From: CAIJZX01 sp043766165
GTDB taxonomy: Bacteria; Patescibacteriota; Patescibacteriia; SBBC01; CAIJZX01
Assembly (NCBI GenBank): GCA_043766165.1
Contig: JAYUIJ010000044.1
Location: 1 to 26,791, forward strand
Reading direction: 5' to 3'
Length of the DNA stretch: 26,791 nucleotides
Below, piece after piece: positions 1 through 6,663 of the stretch. The translations under genes and the position numbers were made by a program. The notes beneath the pieces were generated by a model. That model saw only the letters and a list, made by a program, of their open reading frames with translations, made no database searches and was not told the DNA's origin. Numbering within the stretch: the stretch's first letter is position 1; every line of letters starts with the position of its first letter.

Positions 1-149
1 GTTACATTCGTTTCAGTGAAAACGCTGGCGTCATTATTGATCCAACTTCAAAAGAACCAAAAGGCACCCGTATCTTTGGTCCAGTCGCTCGCGAATTGAA
101 AGCCAAAGGATTCACTAAAATTGTTTCACTCGCCCCTGAAGTACTCTAA
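1..149 (+). CDS. rplN: 50S ribosomal protein L14 (uL14), C-terminal part
   Basis: This open frame enters from the left edge (first full codon at base 3) and stops at TAA 147-149, giving the last 48 residues of L14. The protein binds 23S rRNA and forms part of the inter-subunit bridge region of the large subunit. Visible hallmarks are YIRFSENAGVII, the block GTRIFGPVARELKAKGF and the terminal IVSLAPEVL, which are the conserved C-terminus of the family. The order rplN-rplX-rplE is the normal spc-operon order. The next gene begins two bases after the stop. The N-terminal part lies outside the window, so its start cannot be judged. Confidence 0.97.
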   Translation, partial: YIRFSENAGVIIDPTSKEPKGTRIFGPVARELKAKGFTKIVSLAPEVL

Positions 150-151
150 CT

Positions 152-469
152 ATGGCCAACCCACGTATCAAAACTGGCGATCAGGTCCTCGTGCTAGCCG
201 GCAAGGACAAAGGCAAGAAAGGAAAAGTCTTGCAAGTCTTTCCGCAGCAATGGCGGGTGGTGGTTGAAGGCGTCAATCAAATGACCAAGAACGTTCGCGC
301 CCGTCAGGAGAAAGAAAGTGGCCAACGCGTCCAGTTCAATGGTCCAATCCATTTGTCCAATGTCATGTTGATTGATCCAAAATCAGGCAAGCCAACCCGC
401 GTCGGTATGATGTCGGTCGGTGATAAGAAAGTTCGCAAAGCTGTTCGATCTAAAGAAGCTATCTCCTAA
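152..469 (+). CDS. rplX: 50S ribosomal protein L24 (uL24)
   Basis: This 105-residue protein has the normal length of bacterial L24, an assembly initiator that binds the 5' domain of 23S rRNA. The N-terminal KOW domain is clear: IKTGDQVLVLAGKDKGKKGK at about residues 6-25 followed by a VVVEGVN strand, with the family tail around HLSNVMLIDP. The start ATG lies two bases after the rplN stop (junction TAACTATG) with no Shine-Dalgarno site, so translation probably depends on coupling to rplN. Its stop is followed, after one base and a TATGA, by the first of three intergenic palindrome-ended elements. Confidence 0.98.
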   Translation: MANPRIKTGDQVLVLAGKDKGKKGKVLQVFPQQWRVVVEGVNQMTKNVRARQEKESGQRVQFNGPIHLSNVMLIDPKSGKPTRVGMMSVGDKKVRKAVRSKEAIS

Positions 470-475
470 GTATGA

Positions 476-580
476 CCCAGCTCCACAATAGCTCAAATAC
501 GATTTCAACCAAGTATTGTATGATTACTTTTCAACCGACAACTTTTCAAAAGATGCCTAATCAACTATTGTGGGGCTGGG
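476..580 (+). repeat. Intergenic palindrome-ended element E1 (rplX-rplE)
   Basis: This 105-nt element is bounded by 16-nt arms CCCAGCTCCACAATAG (476-491) and CTATTGTGGGGCTGGG (565-580), which pair completely with one T.G wobble. Its A/T-rich, G-poor interior is about 73 nt. It is flanked directly by TATGA on both sides (471-475 and 581-585); the right copy contains the rplE start codon. The same architecture and inner arm core (CCACAATAG/CTATTGTGG) recur at 2271-2376 and 3271-3375. It could be a small non-autonomous mobile element or a structured mRNA element that controls the next gene. I know of no named family that matches. Confidence 0.85.
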
Positions 581-581
581 T

Positions 582-1130
582 ATGATTTCCCGACTTCACA
601 AACGCTACCGCGATACCGTCGTCCCGGCTCTGCAGAAAGAGTTCTCGCTGGGCAACACGATGGCTGTCCCAACTTTAACCAAGGTGGTCCTGAACGTTGG
701 TTTTGGTAAGCACCTCAAGGATTCGAAGCACGAAGAAACGGTGCTCAAAACCTTAACTCGTATTTCCGGTCAGCAACCAGTGCGCACTAAAGCCAAGAAA
801 TCGATTGCCGCTTTCAAATTGCGTGAGGGCATGGTCGTCGGCGCTCGAGTCACGTTGCGCGGCGAACGAATGTGGGAATTCATGGATAAATTCATGAACG
901 TCACCTTAGCTCGCGTCCGCGACTTCCATGGTATCGACCCAAAGTCCATCGGCCAAGCCGGGACAATAACCATCGGGATGCGAGAACACATTGTCTTTCC
1001 GGAAATTGGGAGCGACGAAGTTGAACACGTTCACGGCTTAGAAGTAAGTGTCACCACCTCAACCAAAGATCCAAAACTCGCCTCCGCTTTACTTAAACAC
1101 CTCGGTTTCCCTTTTAGCACTACTACGTAA
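582..1130 (+). CDS. rplE: 50S ribosomal protein L5 (uL5)
   Basis: This is L5, the 5S rRNA-binding protein of the central protuberance. I place the start at ATG 582 (MISRLHKRYRD), giving 182 residues, rather than at the in-frame upstream alternative at 570, which lies inside the 3' arm of element E1. Family blocks are VPTLTKVVLNVGFG near residue 30, ISGQQPVRTKAKKSIAAFKL near 70, the RDFHGI motif near 115 and HIVFPEI followed by a VHGLEV segment. The start codon directly abuts the E1 stem, so a folded stem would end one base before the ATG. The following gene begins one base after the stop (TAATATG). Confidence 0.97.
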   Translation: MISRLHKRYRDTVVPALQKEFSLGNTMAVPTLTKVVLNVGFGKHLKDSKHEETVLKTLTRISGQQPVRTKAKKSIAAFKLREGMVVGARVTLRGERMWEFMDKFMNVTLARVRDFHGIDPKSIGQAGTITIGMREHIVFPEIGSDEVEHVHGLEVSVTTSTKDPKLASALLKHLGFPFSTTT

Positions 1131-1131
1131 T

Positions 1132-1317
1132 ATGGCCACGTCCGCACAAATCGCCAAATCGAAACGCAAACCGAAGTTCAGTACTCGTCTGGTTCGACGT
1201 TGCTGGCGCTGCGGTCGTCGACGGGCCTACATGCGTGATTTTGAACTGTGCCGTATCTGTTTCCGAGAATTAGCCAATAAAGGCGACGTCCCTGGCGTCC
1301 ATAAAGCTTCCTGGTAA
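1132..1317 (+). CDS. rpsZ: 30S ribosomal protein S14, zinc-binding type (uS14, type Z)
   Basis: This 61-residue protein has the length of the short zinc form of S14, which binds the 3' major domain of 16S rRNA in the 30S head. The zinc site is complete: Cys24-x2-Cys27 in RRCWRCGRRRAYM and Cys40-x2-Cys43 in LCRICFRELA; the protein ends in the family-typical HKASW. I choose ATG 1132 because an upstream in-frame start would overlap rplE by more than 80 bases and add a non-homologous N-terminus. It sits one base after rplE and four bases before rpsH (TAATACTATG). Confidence 0.97.
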   Translation: MATSAQIAKSKRKPKFSTRLVRRCWRCGRRRAYMRDFELCRICFRELANKGDVPGVHKASW

Positions 1318-1321
1318 TACT

Positions 1322-1705
1322 ATGACCGATCCTATCGCCGACATGCTCACCCGAATTCGCAACGCTCAGCTGGCTGGCCAGCACGAGGTGGTGCTGCCGT
1401 ACGCAAAATTAAAGTACGCCTTGGCCCAGGTTTTAGAGCGCGAAGGCTGGATTACCGGCTTAGCAGTTTTGGAACAGAACACGAAACTTAAAATTCTAAT
1501 TAAGTACGACAACAATACTCCGGTTATTTCTTCACTCAAACGCATTAGCACCCCAGGTCGTCGCGTCTACGTCGGTCGTCATGACTTACCGTACGTCATG
1601 AACAACCTCGGAACTGCGATTATTTCTACCCCGAAAGGATTGATGACCAGCGCCGAAGCACGCAAGGCGAAACTGGGCGGCGAAGTTATTTGCGAAATTT
1701 TCTAA
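1322..1705 (+). CDS. rpsH: 30S ribosomal protein S8 (uS8)
   Basis: This 127-residue S8 binds the central domain of 16S rRNA; in enterobacteria it is also the translational repressor of the spc operon. Recognisable blocks are DPIADMLTRIRNAQLA at the N-terminus, the central VISSLKRISTPGRRVYVG and the C-terminal signature GTAIISTPKGLMTSAEARK followed by GGEVICEIF. It starts four bases after rpsZ through TAATACTATG with no Shine-Dalgarno site. No obvious S8-binding mimic was identified by eye in the neighbouring mRNA, so autoregulation is not claimed. Confidence 0.98.
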   Translation: MTDPIADMLTRIRNAQLAGQHEVVLPYAKLKYALAQVLEREGWITGLAVLEQNTKLKILIKYDNNTPVISSLKRISTPGRRVYVGRHDLPYVMNNLGTAIISTPKGLMTSAEARKAKLGGEVICEIF

Positions 1706-1709
1706 GACT

Positions 1710-2261
1710 ATGTCACGAATTGGTAAATTACCTATCACGATTCCCGCCGGCGTTACGATTACTGTCAACGACCATAAGCTTGATGTTACCGGACCAAAAG
1801 GTACCTTGAGTATGATGGTACACGCCCGCGTGACCGTTACGATTGCGGAAAATATTGCGACCGTCACAGTGACCGATCCAGAATTGCAATCAGACCGTGC
1901 CCTGTGGGGTTTAACTCGAATGCTCGTAGCCAACATGGTTATCGGCGTGACAGCCGGTTACGAAAAGAAGCTGGAAATCAACGGCGTCGGTTACAAAGCC
2001 CAAGCCGCTGGTCAAAAGTTAACCCTCAACCTTGGATATTCTCACCCGATCGACTACGATGTACCGGAAGGTATTACGACCAAAGTTGAAAAGAACGTTA
2101 TCAGTGTCAGCGGTATTGATAAGCAGATGGTTGGTGAAGTCGCCGCCACCATCCGCAAGTTCCGTAAACCTGAACCGTACAAAGGCAAAGGTATTAAATA
2201 CTCCGACGAAATCATCCGCCGCAAAGCTGGTAAAGTCGTTAAAGCCGCGGGCGCTAAATAA
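1710..2261 (+). CDS. rplF: 50S ribosomal protein L6 (uL6)
   Basis: This 183-residue L6 sits near the GTPase-associated region of the large subunit. It shows the N-terminal MSRIGKLPITIPAGV, the GPKGTLS segment, the centre MVIGVTAGYEKKLEINGVGY and the C-terminal signature PEPYKGKGIKYSDEIIRRKAGK. Length and both repeated alpha/beta domains are normal. The start is four bases after rpsH (TAAGACTATG). Downstream lies the second palindrome-ended element, separated from the stop by a short spacer ending in TATG. Confidence 0.98.
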   Translation: MSRIGKLPITIPAGVTITVNDHKLDVTGPKGTLSMMVHARVTVTIAENIATVTVTDPELQSDRALWGLTRMLVANMVIGVTAGYEKKLEINGVGYKAQAAGQKLTLNLGYSHPIDYDVPEGITTKVEKNVISVSGIDKQMVGEVAATIRKFRKPEPYKGKGIKYSDEIIRRKAGKVVKAAGAK

Positions 2262-2270
2262 TCTTCTATG

Positions 2271-2376
2271 TCCAGCACCACAATAGAGAAAACTCGACTC
2301 CACGACAGCATGAATATTTCTAGCTCACAATCAAACATGGTTCTCAATCTTATACATTCACTATTGTAGTGCTGGA
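2271..2376 (+). repeat. Intergenic palindrome-ended element E2 (rplF-rplR)
   Basis: This 106-nt element has arms TCCAGCACCACAATAG (2271-2286) and CTATTGTAGTGCTGGA (2361-2376), paired except for one C/A mismatch. It is flanked directly by TATG at 2267-2270 and 2377-2380; the right copy holds the rplR start codon. Its interior shares ATGAATATTTC (2310-2320) and the ATTCA preceding the right arm with E3, at the same spacing. Compared with E1, the first arm pair is T-A instead of C-G, so pairing is kept although the sequence differs. Confidence 0.85.
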
Positions 2377-2377
2377 T

Positions 2378-2728
2378 ATGCCGTCTCGACCTCTCAACAC
2401 ATCTCGCTCACGTCGCCACGCTCGCGTTCGTCAACGCATTAGCGGTACGACCGCGCGCCCACGTTTAGTTGTTTTCCGCAGCTTGGCCCACATTGATGCG
2501 CAAGTTATTGACGACACTACCGGCCAGACGATTGCTGCCGCTAATGATCGCCAGCTCAAACTCAAGGGCACGAAAGCAGAAAAAGCTGCTGCCGTTGGAA
2601 CTGCTGTCGCGAAAGCCGCTCAAGAGAAAAAAGTAACGACGGTCGTTTTTGATCGCGGTGGCTATCAATATCACGGCCGCGTCAAAGCCTTAGCTGAAGC
2701 TGCTCGCGCCGCTGGATTAATTTTCTAA
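2378..2728 (+). CDS. rplR: 50S ribosomal protein L18 (uL18)
   Basis: This L18 is the second 5S rRNA-binding protein of the window, acting with L5 in the central protuberance. I start it at ATG 2378 (MPSRPLNTSRSRRHARVR), giving 116 residues, because the in-frame upstream start at 2369 lies inside the E2 stem. Family blocks are RQRISGTTARPRLVVFRS, the IDAQVIDD strand, and the C-terminal VVFDRGGYQYHGRVKALAEA (residues about 90-109) followed by ARAAGLIF. The start codon directly follows the 3' arm of E2. The next gene begins four bases after the stop (TAATACTATG). Confidence 0.97.
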   Translation: MPSRPLNTSRSRRHARVRQRISGTTARPRLVVFRSLAHIDAQVIDDTTGQTIAAANDRQLKLKGTKAEKAAAVGTAVAKAAQEKKVTTVVFDRGGYQYHGRVKALAEAARAAGLIF

Positions 2729-2732
2729 TACT

Positions 2733-3266
2733 ATGGCTCTTTCTTCCGGACAACAACGAGGCGGTGGACAACGACGTGGACGTCGTAGCGGTCCGCGCGA
2801 ACCAAAAGAATTTGAACAAAAGACGATCGACTTATCGCGCGTCACACGCGTGGTGGCTGGCGGTAAGCGTATGCGTTTCCGCGCCACTGTTGCTATCGGT
2901 GATCAAAAGGGTCGCGTTGGTCTTGGTATCGCCAAAGGTTCAGACGTCGCTGATTCAATCCAGAAAGCAGTAACCGCGGCCAAGAAGTCATTGATCCGCG
3001 TACCAATCGTTGATGATACTATTCCTCACCAGGTCTTCATGAAATCCGGTGGCGCCTACTTGATGATCAAACCAGCGCCAAAAGGCAGCGGTGTTATTGC
3101 GGGTGGACCAGTTCGGGCCATCATGGAATTAGCTGGGATTAAGAACGTGGTCAGCAAAATTCTCGGATCCTCAAACAAGATTAACAATGTTTATGCCTTA
3201 ATGGCCGCCCTCAAGAGTCTTAAGACCCGCGAACAAGCCGCCGCCCGTCGCGGAAAAACTATTTAA
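2733..3266 (+). CDS. rpsE: 30S ribosomal protein S5 (uS5)
   Basis: This 177-residue S5 lines the mRNA entrance of the small subunit and influences decoding accuracy. After a Gly/Arg-rich N-terminal extension (about residues 8-25) comes the double-stranded RNA-binding fold, with VVAGGKRMRFRATVAIGD and GRVGLGIAKGSDV, then the C-terminal domain with GSGVIAGGPVRAIMELAGI and VVSKILGSSNKINNVYA. In most bacteria the next gene is rpmD (L30). Here it is absent and element E3 followed by rplO comes instead, which matches the known loss of L30 across CPR bacteria. Confidence 0.98.
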   Translation: MALSSGQQRGGGQRRGRRSGPREPKEFEQKTIDLSRVTRVVAGGKRMRFRATVAIGDQKGRVGLGIAKGSDVADSIQKAVTAAKKSLIRVPIVDDTIPHQVFMKSGGAYLMIKPAPKGSGVIAGGPVRAIMELAGIKNVVSKILGSSNKINNVYALMAALKSLKTREQAAARRGKTI

Positions 3267-3270
3267 CTTG

Positions 3271-3375
3271 CCCCGTACCACAATAGCGAACATTTGACTG
3301 AACTCACGATGAATATTTCCCCCCCTCAATCCAAGATACATTCTTATATGACCTATTCACTATTGTGGTGCGGGG
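3271..3375 (+). repeat. Intergenic palindrome-ended element E3 (rpsE-rplO)
   Basis: This 105-nt element has arms CCCCGTACCACAATAG (3271-3286) and CTATTGTGGTGCGGGG (3360-3375), which pair throughout with one T.G wobble. Relative to E1 and E2, the fourth pair is C-G rather than A-T, a second compensatory change. The left flank is CTTG (3267-3270) and the right flank TATG (3376-3379, containing the rplO start), so the direct repeat is degenerate here. The interior shares ATGAATATTTC (3309-3319) and the ATTCA before the right arm with E2. It occupies the place where rpmD would lie in other bacteria, but it encodes no L30 remnant that I can see. Confidence 0.85.
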
Positions 3376-3376
3376 T

Positions 3377-3862
3377 ATGTTAACACTTTCTACACTTCGT
3401 CCAGCTGCTAAGCGCGTTAAGTACAAGCGCGTCGGTCGCGGCAACTCATCTGGTAAAGGCACCACCGCTGGCCGCGGAACAAAAGGTCAACGCGCTCGAA
3501 CTGGCGGTCGCAATAAATTAACGCGCCGTAGTTTGAAGTCGTTAATTTTACCAACGCCAAAACTCCGCGGTTTCTATAGCCACAAGCCAAAACTGCACAC
3601 CGTCACTTTGGCTGAACTACAACGTGTCTTTGTCGATGGCTCAACCGTTAGCGCTAAAGAGTTAGTTGAAAAGGGTGTTATTTCATCCGTCTGGCCAGGG
3701 ATTAAAATTCTCTCCGGTGGAACATTCTCCAAGAAGTTAACGGTCCGGGCTGAAAAGTTTTCCGCTGGCGCCGCCGAGGCAATTACCAAAGCCGGTGGTT
3801 CAATGGTTATCCTCAAGCGCCCAAGCCGAACGCTCCCCAAGAAACAGTACTCAGCAAAATAA
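3377..3862 (+). CDS. rplO: 50S ribosomal protein L15 (uL15)
   Basis: This is L15, a late-assembly large-subunit protein. I use ATG 3377 (MLTLSTLRPA), giving 161 residues, because the in-frame upstream start at 3365 falls in the E3 3' arm. The Gly-rich N-terminal rRNA-binding extension is typical: KRVGRGNSSGKGTTAGRGTK followed by GQRARTGG at about residues 21-48. The C-terminal domain has the family pattern with LTVRAEKFSAGAAEAITKAG and the terminal basic tail. It is followed after 15 bases by secY, the normal neighbour. Confidence 0.96.
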   Translation: MLTLSTLRPAAKRVKYKRVGRGNSSGKGTTAGRGTKGQRARTGGRNKLTRRSLKSLILPTPKLRGFYSHKPKLHTVTLAELQRVFVDGSTVSAKELVEKGVISSVWPGIKILSGGTFSKKLTVRAEKFSAGAAEAITKAGGSMVILKRPSRTLPKKQYSAK

Positions 3863-3877
3863 TAGTTTAACACATCC

Positions 3878-5155
3878 ATGTGGCAAAAATTGTCGCTGGT
3901 CTGGAAAATTCCGGAAGTTAGAAACAAGATCCTGTTTGTCATCGGCTTACTGGTCATCTTCCGGTTGGCCGCGCACGTGCCTGTGCCGGGAGTAAACGTT
4001 GAAGCGTTACGAAACTTTTTTGCCTCCAACCAATTTCTTGGTTTGTTAAACGTCTTCTCTGGCGGCGGCTATGACACCTTCTCGGTGGTCATGCTTGGTG
4101 TTGGTCCGTACATTACCGCCTCGATTATCTTCCAGCTGTTGACCATGATTATCCCGGCTTTGGAGAAACTCCAAAAAGAAGGGGAGCGTGGCCATGAAAA
4201 AATTAACCAGTGGACACGGTATCTCGCCGTGCCGCTGGCTGTGTTGCAAGGTTTTGGTACGATCACGCTCATCCGCCGTTCAAGCGCGGCTATTTTACCG
4301 AATCTCAGTACCTATCAATTCGCGACCGCTCTGATCACCATTACAGCCGGAACAATTTTCTTAATGTGGCTCGGTGAACTTATTTCCGAAAAGAAAATTG
4401 GGAATGGTATTTCACTAATGATTTTTGCCGGCATTGTCTCCCGTGTCCCAACGCAGCTCCAACAAACTGCTGCGGTCTTCGATAGCAGCAAAGTTGTCCA
4501 AACACTCGTCTTCGCCGGTTTAGCGGTGGTGACAATTATGGCGGTTGTCTTTGTAACTGAAGCTGTGCGAAAAATTCCGGTTTCATACGCTCGGCGCATC
4601 CGTGGTTCGCAACAAGTTGGCGGCTCCGATACATTCCTCCCACTCCGCGTGAACCAAGCCGGCGTCATTCCGATTATCTTCGCGGTGTCGATCGTGTTGA
4701 TGCCATCACTCGTCTCCCAGTTCTTTGTGAATTCACACATCCTCTGGCTGCAACATTTTGCTTCAACGACACTCCGCTTATTCCAACAAGGTGGTTGGAT
4801 CTATGATTCGCTCTACTTTGTGCTGGTGTTTGCCTTTACCTATTTCTACACTGCCGTTGTCTTCCAGCCGAACCAAATTGCCGAAAATTTACAAAAGCAA
4901 GGCGGCTTTATTCCGGGCATCCGGCCGGGCAAACAGACGGCTGATTACCTTGGTTACGTGACAAACCGCATCATGTTAGCCGGTGCGTTCTTCCTGGGTG
5001 TAATCGCTATTCTGCCAAACTTAGTCCAACGCTTTACTGGTGTGACTACTCTGATCGTCGGCGGGACCTCGTTGCTGATTGTCGTCAGCGTCGTTATTGA
5101 AACCGTTAAGCAAATAGAATCGCAGCTGATTGTTCGGGATTACGAAGGATTTTAG
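3878..5155 (+). CDS. secY: Preprotein translocase subunit SecY
   Basis: This 425-residue protein is the channel-forming subunit of the Sec translocon in the cytoplasmic membrane. It has about ten hydrophobic segments, the cytoplasmic N-terminus of the family, the plug region around FSGGGYDTFSVVMLGVGPYI, the segment LPLRVNQAGVIPIIFA before TM7, and the cytoplasmic loop FQPNQIAENLQKQGGFIPGI with IRPGKQT that contacts SecA and the ribosome. It ends in IVRDYEGF. It follows rplO in the usual spc order and no Shine-Dalgarno site is visible. A candidate terminator follows at 5211-5240. Confidence 0.98.
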   Translation: MWQKLSLVWKIPEVRNKILFVIGLLVIFRLAAHVPVPGVNVEALRNFFASNQFLGLLNVFSGGGYDTFSVVMLGVGPYITASIIFQLLTMIIPALEKLQKEGERGHEKINQWTRYLAVPLAVLQGFGTITLIRRSSAAILPNLSTYQFATALITITAGTIFLMWLGELISEKKIGNGISLMIFAGIVSRVPTQLQQTAAVFDSSKVVQTLVFAGLAVVTIMAVVFVTEAVRKIPVSYARRIRGSQQVGGSDTFLPLRVNQAGVIPIIFAVSIVLMPSLVSQFFVNSHILWLQHFASTTLRLFQQGGWIYDSLYFVLVFAFTYFYTAVVFQPNQIAENLQKQGGFIPGIRPGKQTADYLGYVTNRIMLAGAFFLGVIAILPNLVQRFTGVTTLIVGGTSLLIVVSVVIETVKQIESQLIVRDYEGF

Positions 5156-5166
5156 GACGAGGTGTT

Positions 5167-5240
5167 AGCTTTTAGCTGATAGCTTATAGAAGTTCGGATG
5201 CAGGCACTACAAGCTAACAGCTATATGCTAGAAGCTTTTT
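5167..5240 (+). terminator. Candidate terminator / imperfect hairpin after secY
   Basis: The segment after secY folds back on itself: AGCTTTTAGCTGATAGC near 5167-5188 is roughly complementary to AGCTATATGCTAGAAGC near 5215-5236, with several mismatches. A smaller nested hairpin at 5211-5235 (AAGCT...AGCTT enclosing AGC-TATAT-GCT) runs directly into a T-tract at 5236-5240. This would end the ribosomal operon transcript just before adk. The helix is weak and A/T-rich, so efficiency is uncertain. Confidence 0.5.
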
Positions 5241-5254
5241 CCCCTATGTTCTGC

Positions 5255-5260
5255 TATACT
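5255..5260 (+). promoter_or_regulatory. -10 box of a probable leaderless adk promoter
   Basis: TATACT lies eight bases upstream of the adk ATG, so transcription would begin within one or two bases of the start codon. No good -35 hexamer is visible 17 bases upstream. The same TATACT-to-ATG spacing is seen at the exonuclease gene, where a -35 box is present. Confidence 0.5.
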
Positions 5261-5268
5261 AGAGGCGC

Positions 5269-5940
5269 ATGAATACTCCACGATTCGTTATCCTCGGACC
5301 GCAAGGAGCTGGTAAAGGGACGCAAGCAGGTAGACTTGCTCGTCGTTTGCGTATTAAGCATATCTCCGCTGGTGACGTGCTGCGTGACGAAATTGCAAGC
5401 CACTCTCATCTAGGGCGAAAAATTGCGGCGATTATTAACAAGGGCAATCTTGTGCCGAGTTCAATGTCGAACGCGATGATGAAGCAGCGGCTATCAGAAC
5501 ATGATTGCAAGAACGGCTGGATCTCAGACGGCTATCCACGAAAAATTGATCAAGCAACCGCTTTGGCAAAGTACGGTAAACCAAATCTGATTATTTTTTT
5601 GCACCTAATAGATGCAGCCGCGGTGCAACGATTATCTGGCCGTCGCGTTTGTCCAAAAGGTCATGTCTACCATTTGCGACACGATCCACCGAAGAAAAAA
5701 CGAGGGCATTGTGATTATGATGGACTTCGTTTACGACAACGTGATGATGATACGCCGAGTGCAATTCGGAAACGTCTGAAGATTTATCACGCCGAAACGG
5801 AACGAGTATTACGTTGGTACAAAGAACGCGTGTTGATGGTAACGGTCGATGCTCATCCGTCAATCAAAGTCGTGAATCGCGACCTGATGAAAAAACTGAA
5901 GAAGATTTCATGGCTATCATTACAGCCGAAGACGAAGTAG
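5269..5940 (+). CDS. adk: Adenylate kinase
   Basis: Adenylate kinase interconverts ATP + AMP and 2 ADP in the cytosol. The P-loop GPQGAGKGTQ is at residues 10-19, the AMP-binding segment with ISAGDVLRDEI near 32-42, the DGYPR motif at 87-91, and the LID core RRVCPKGHVYH...GHCDYDG...RQRDD at about 126-160. The LID zinc site is incomplete: Cys128, Cys148 and Asp151 are present, but the expected second Cys is Gly131, with His132 next to it. Total length is 223 residues, and the last 31 bases overlap map. The gene follows secY as in many bacteria. No Shine-Dalgarno site is present and the transcript is probably leaderless. Confidence 0.96.
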   Translation: MNTPRFVILGPQGAGKGTQAGRLARRLRIKHISAGDVLRDEIASHSHLGRKIAAIINKGNLVPSSMSNAMMKQRLSEHDCKNGWISDGYPRKIDQATALAKYGKPNLIIFLHLIDAAAVQRLSGRRVCPKGHVYHLRHDPPKKKRGHCDYDGLRLRQRDDDTPSAIRKRLKIYHAETERVLRWYKERVLMVTVDAHPSIKVVNRDLMKKLKKISWLSLQPKTK

Positions 5941-6659
5941 CTAAGCTACGGAAAAGTGGTCATATTGCCGCACAAGCGTTGCGGGAAGTGGTTAACGCTG
6001 TCCGTCCGGGGATTACCACCGCAACACTGAACGACATGGCGGAACGGTTTATTATCGAACACGGTGGACGTCCGGCCTTCAAAGGTTTTGACGGTTTTCC
6101 GGCGGGGCTGTGCACATCAATCAACGACGAAGTGGTTCACGGTATGCCGTCACCAGACCGCGTCCTGAAAGATGGCGACATTATTGGTCTCGACATTGGT
6201 GTTGATTATCAAGGATTATTTAGTGATCACGCCATTACGGTGCCAGTTGGTACTATTGATCCTAAGATACAAAAACTTTTGACAGACACCGCAGAGTCGT
6301 TACGTCTCGGTTTAAAACAAGTTCAGCCTAAAAAACGAATTGGTGATATTGGTTTCGTAATTGAACAATTTCTTAAACCCCTAGGTTATGGAATTGTCAC
6401 GCAACTGACGGGCCATGGACTCGGCTACCAAGTTCATGAAGAGCCGGCCATTCCAAATTTCGGTAAAGCCAACAGCGGGCCGGCAATTGTTCAAGGCATG
6501 GTCTTAGCGATTGAGCCTATGGTCAACCTTGGTAAGGCTGAGGTCACGACGGCTGATGATGGTTGGACGATTCTCACCATTGACCACCAACCATCCGCCC
6601 ACTTTGAGCACACGGTTTTGGTGACAGATTCCGGCTGTGAAATAATTACTGTTCCGTAA
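5910..6659 (+). CDS. map: Type I methionine aminopeptidase
   Basis: This 249-residue enzyme removes the initiator methionine from nascent proteins. All five metal ligands of the pita-bread fold are visible: Asp95 (GLDIG), Asp106 (FSDHAIT), His169 (TGHGLGYQVHE), Glu202 (LAIEPM) and Glu233 (HFEHTVLV), plus the substrate-binding His77 in VVHGMP. I start it at ATG 5910 (MAIITAEDEV), inside the end of adk; a longer in-frame option at 5814 would add 32 residues without family similarity. There is no N-terminal zinc-finger extension. The overlap with adk implies translational coupling. infA and rpmJ, which often follow, are not here; ruvX follows four bases later. Confidence 0.97.
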   Translation: MAIITAEDEVAKLRKSGHIAAQALREVVNAVRPGITTATLNDMAERFIIEHGGRPAFKGFDGFPAGLCTSINDEVVHGMPSPDRVLKDGDIIGLDIGVDYQGLFSDHAITVPVGTIDPKIQKLLTDTAESLRLGLKQVQPKKRIGDIGFVIEQFLKPLGYGIVTQLTGHGLGYQVHEEPAIPNFGKANSGPAIVQGMVLAIEPMVNLGKAEVTTADDGWTILTIDHQPSAHFEHTVLVTDSGCEIITVP

Positions 6660-6663
6660 CACC

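Noticed and set aside
2268..2369. 33-codon frame from ATG 2268 through element E2
   Set aside because: The frame relative to the arms differs from E1, it ends in a TAG made by the single arm mismatch, and E3 has no equivalent. Not annotated as a gene.
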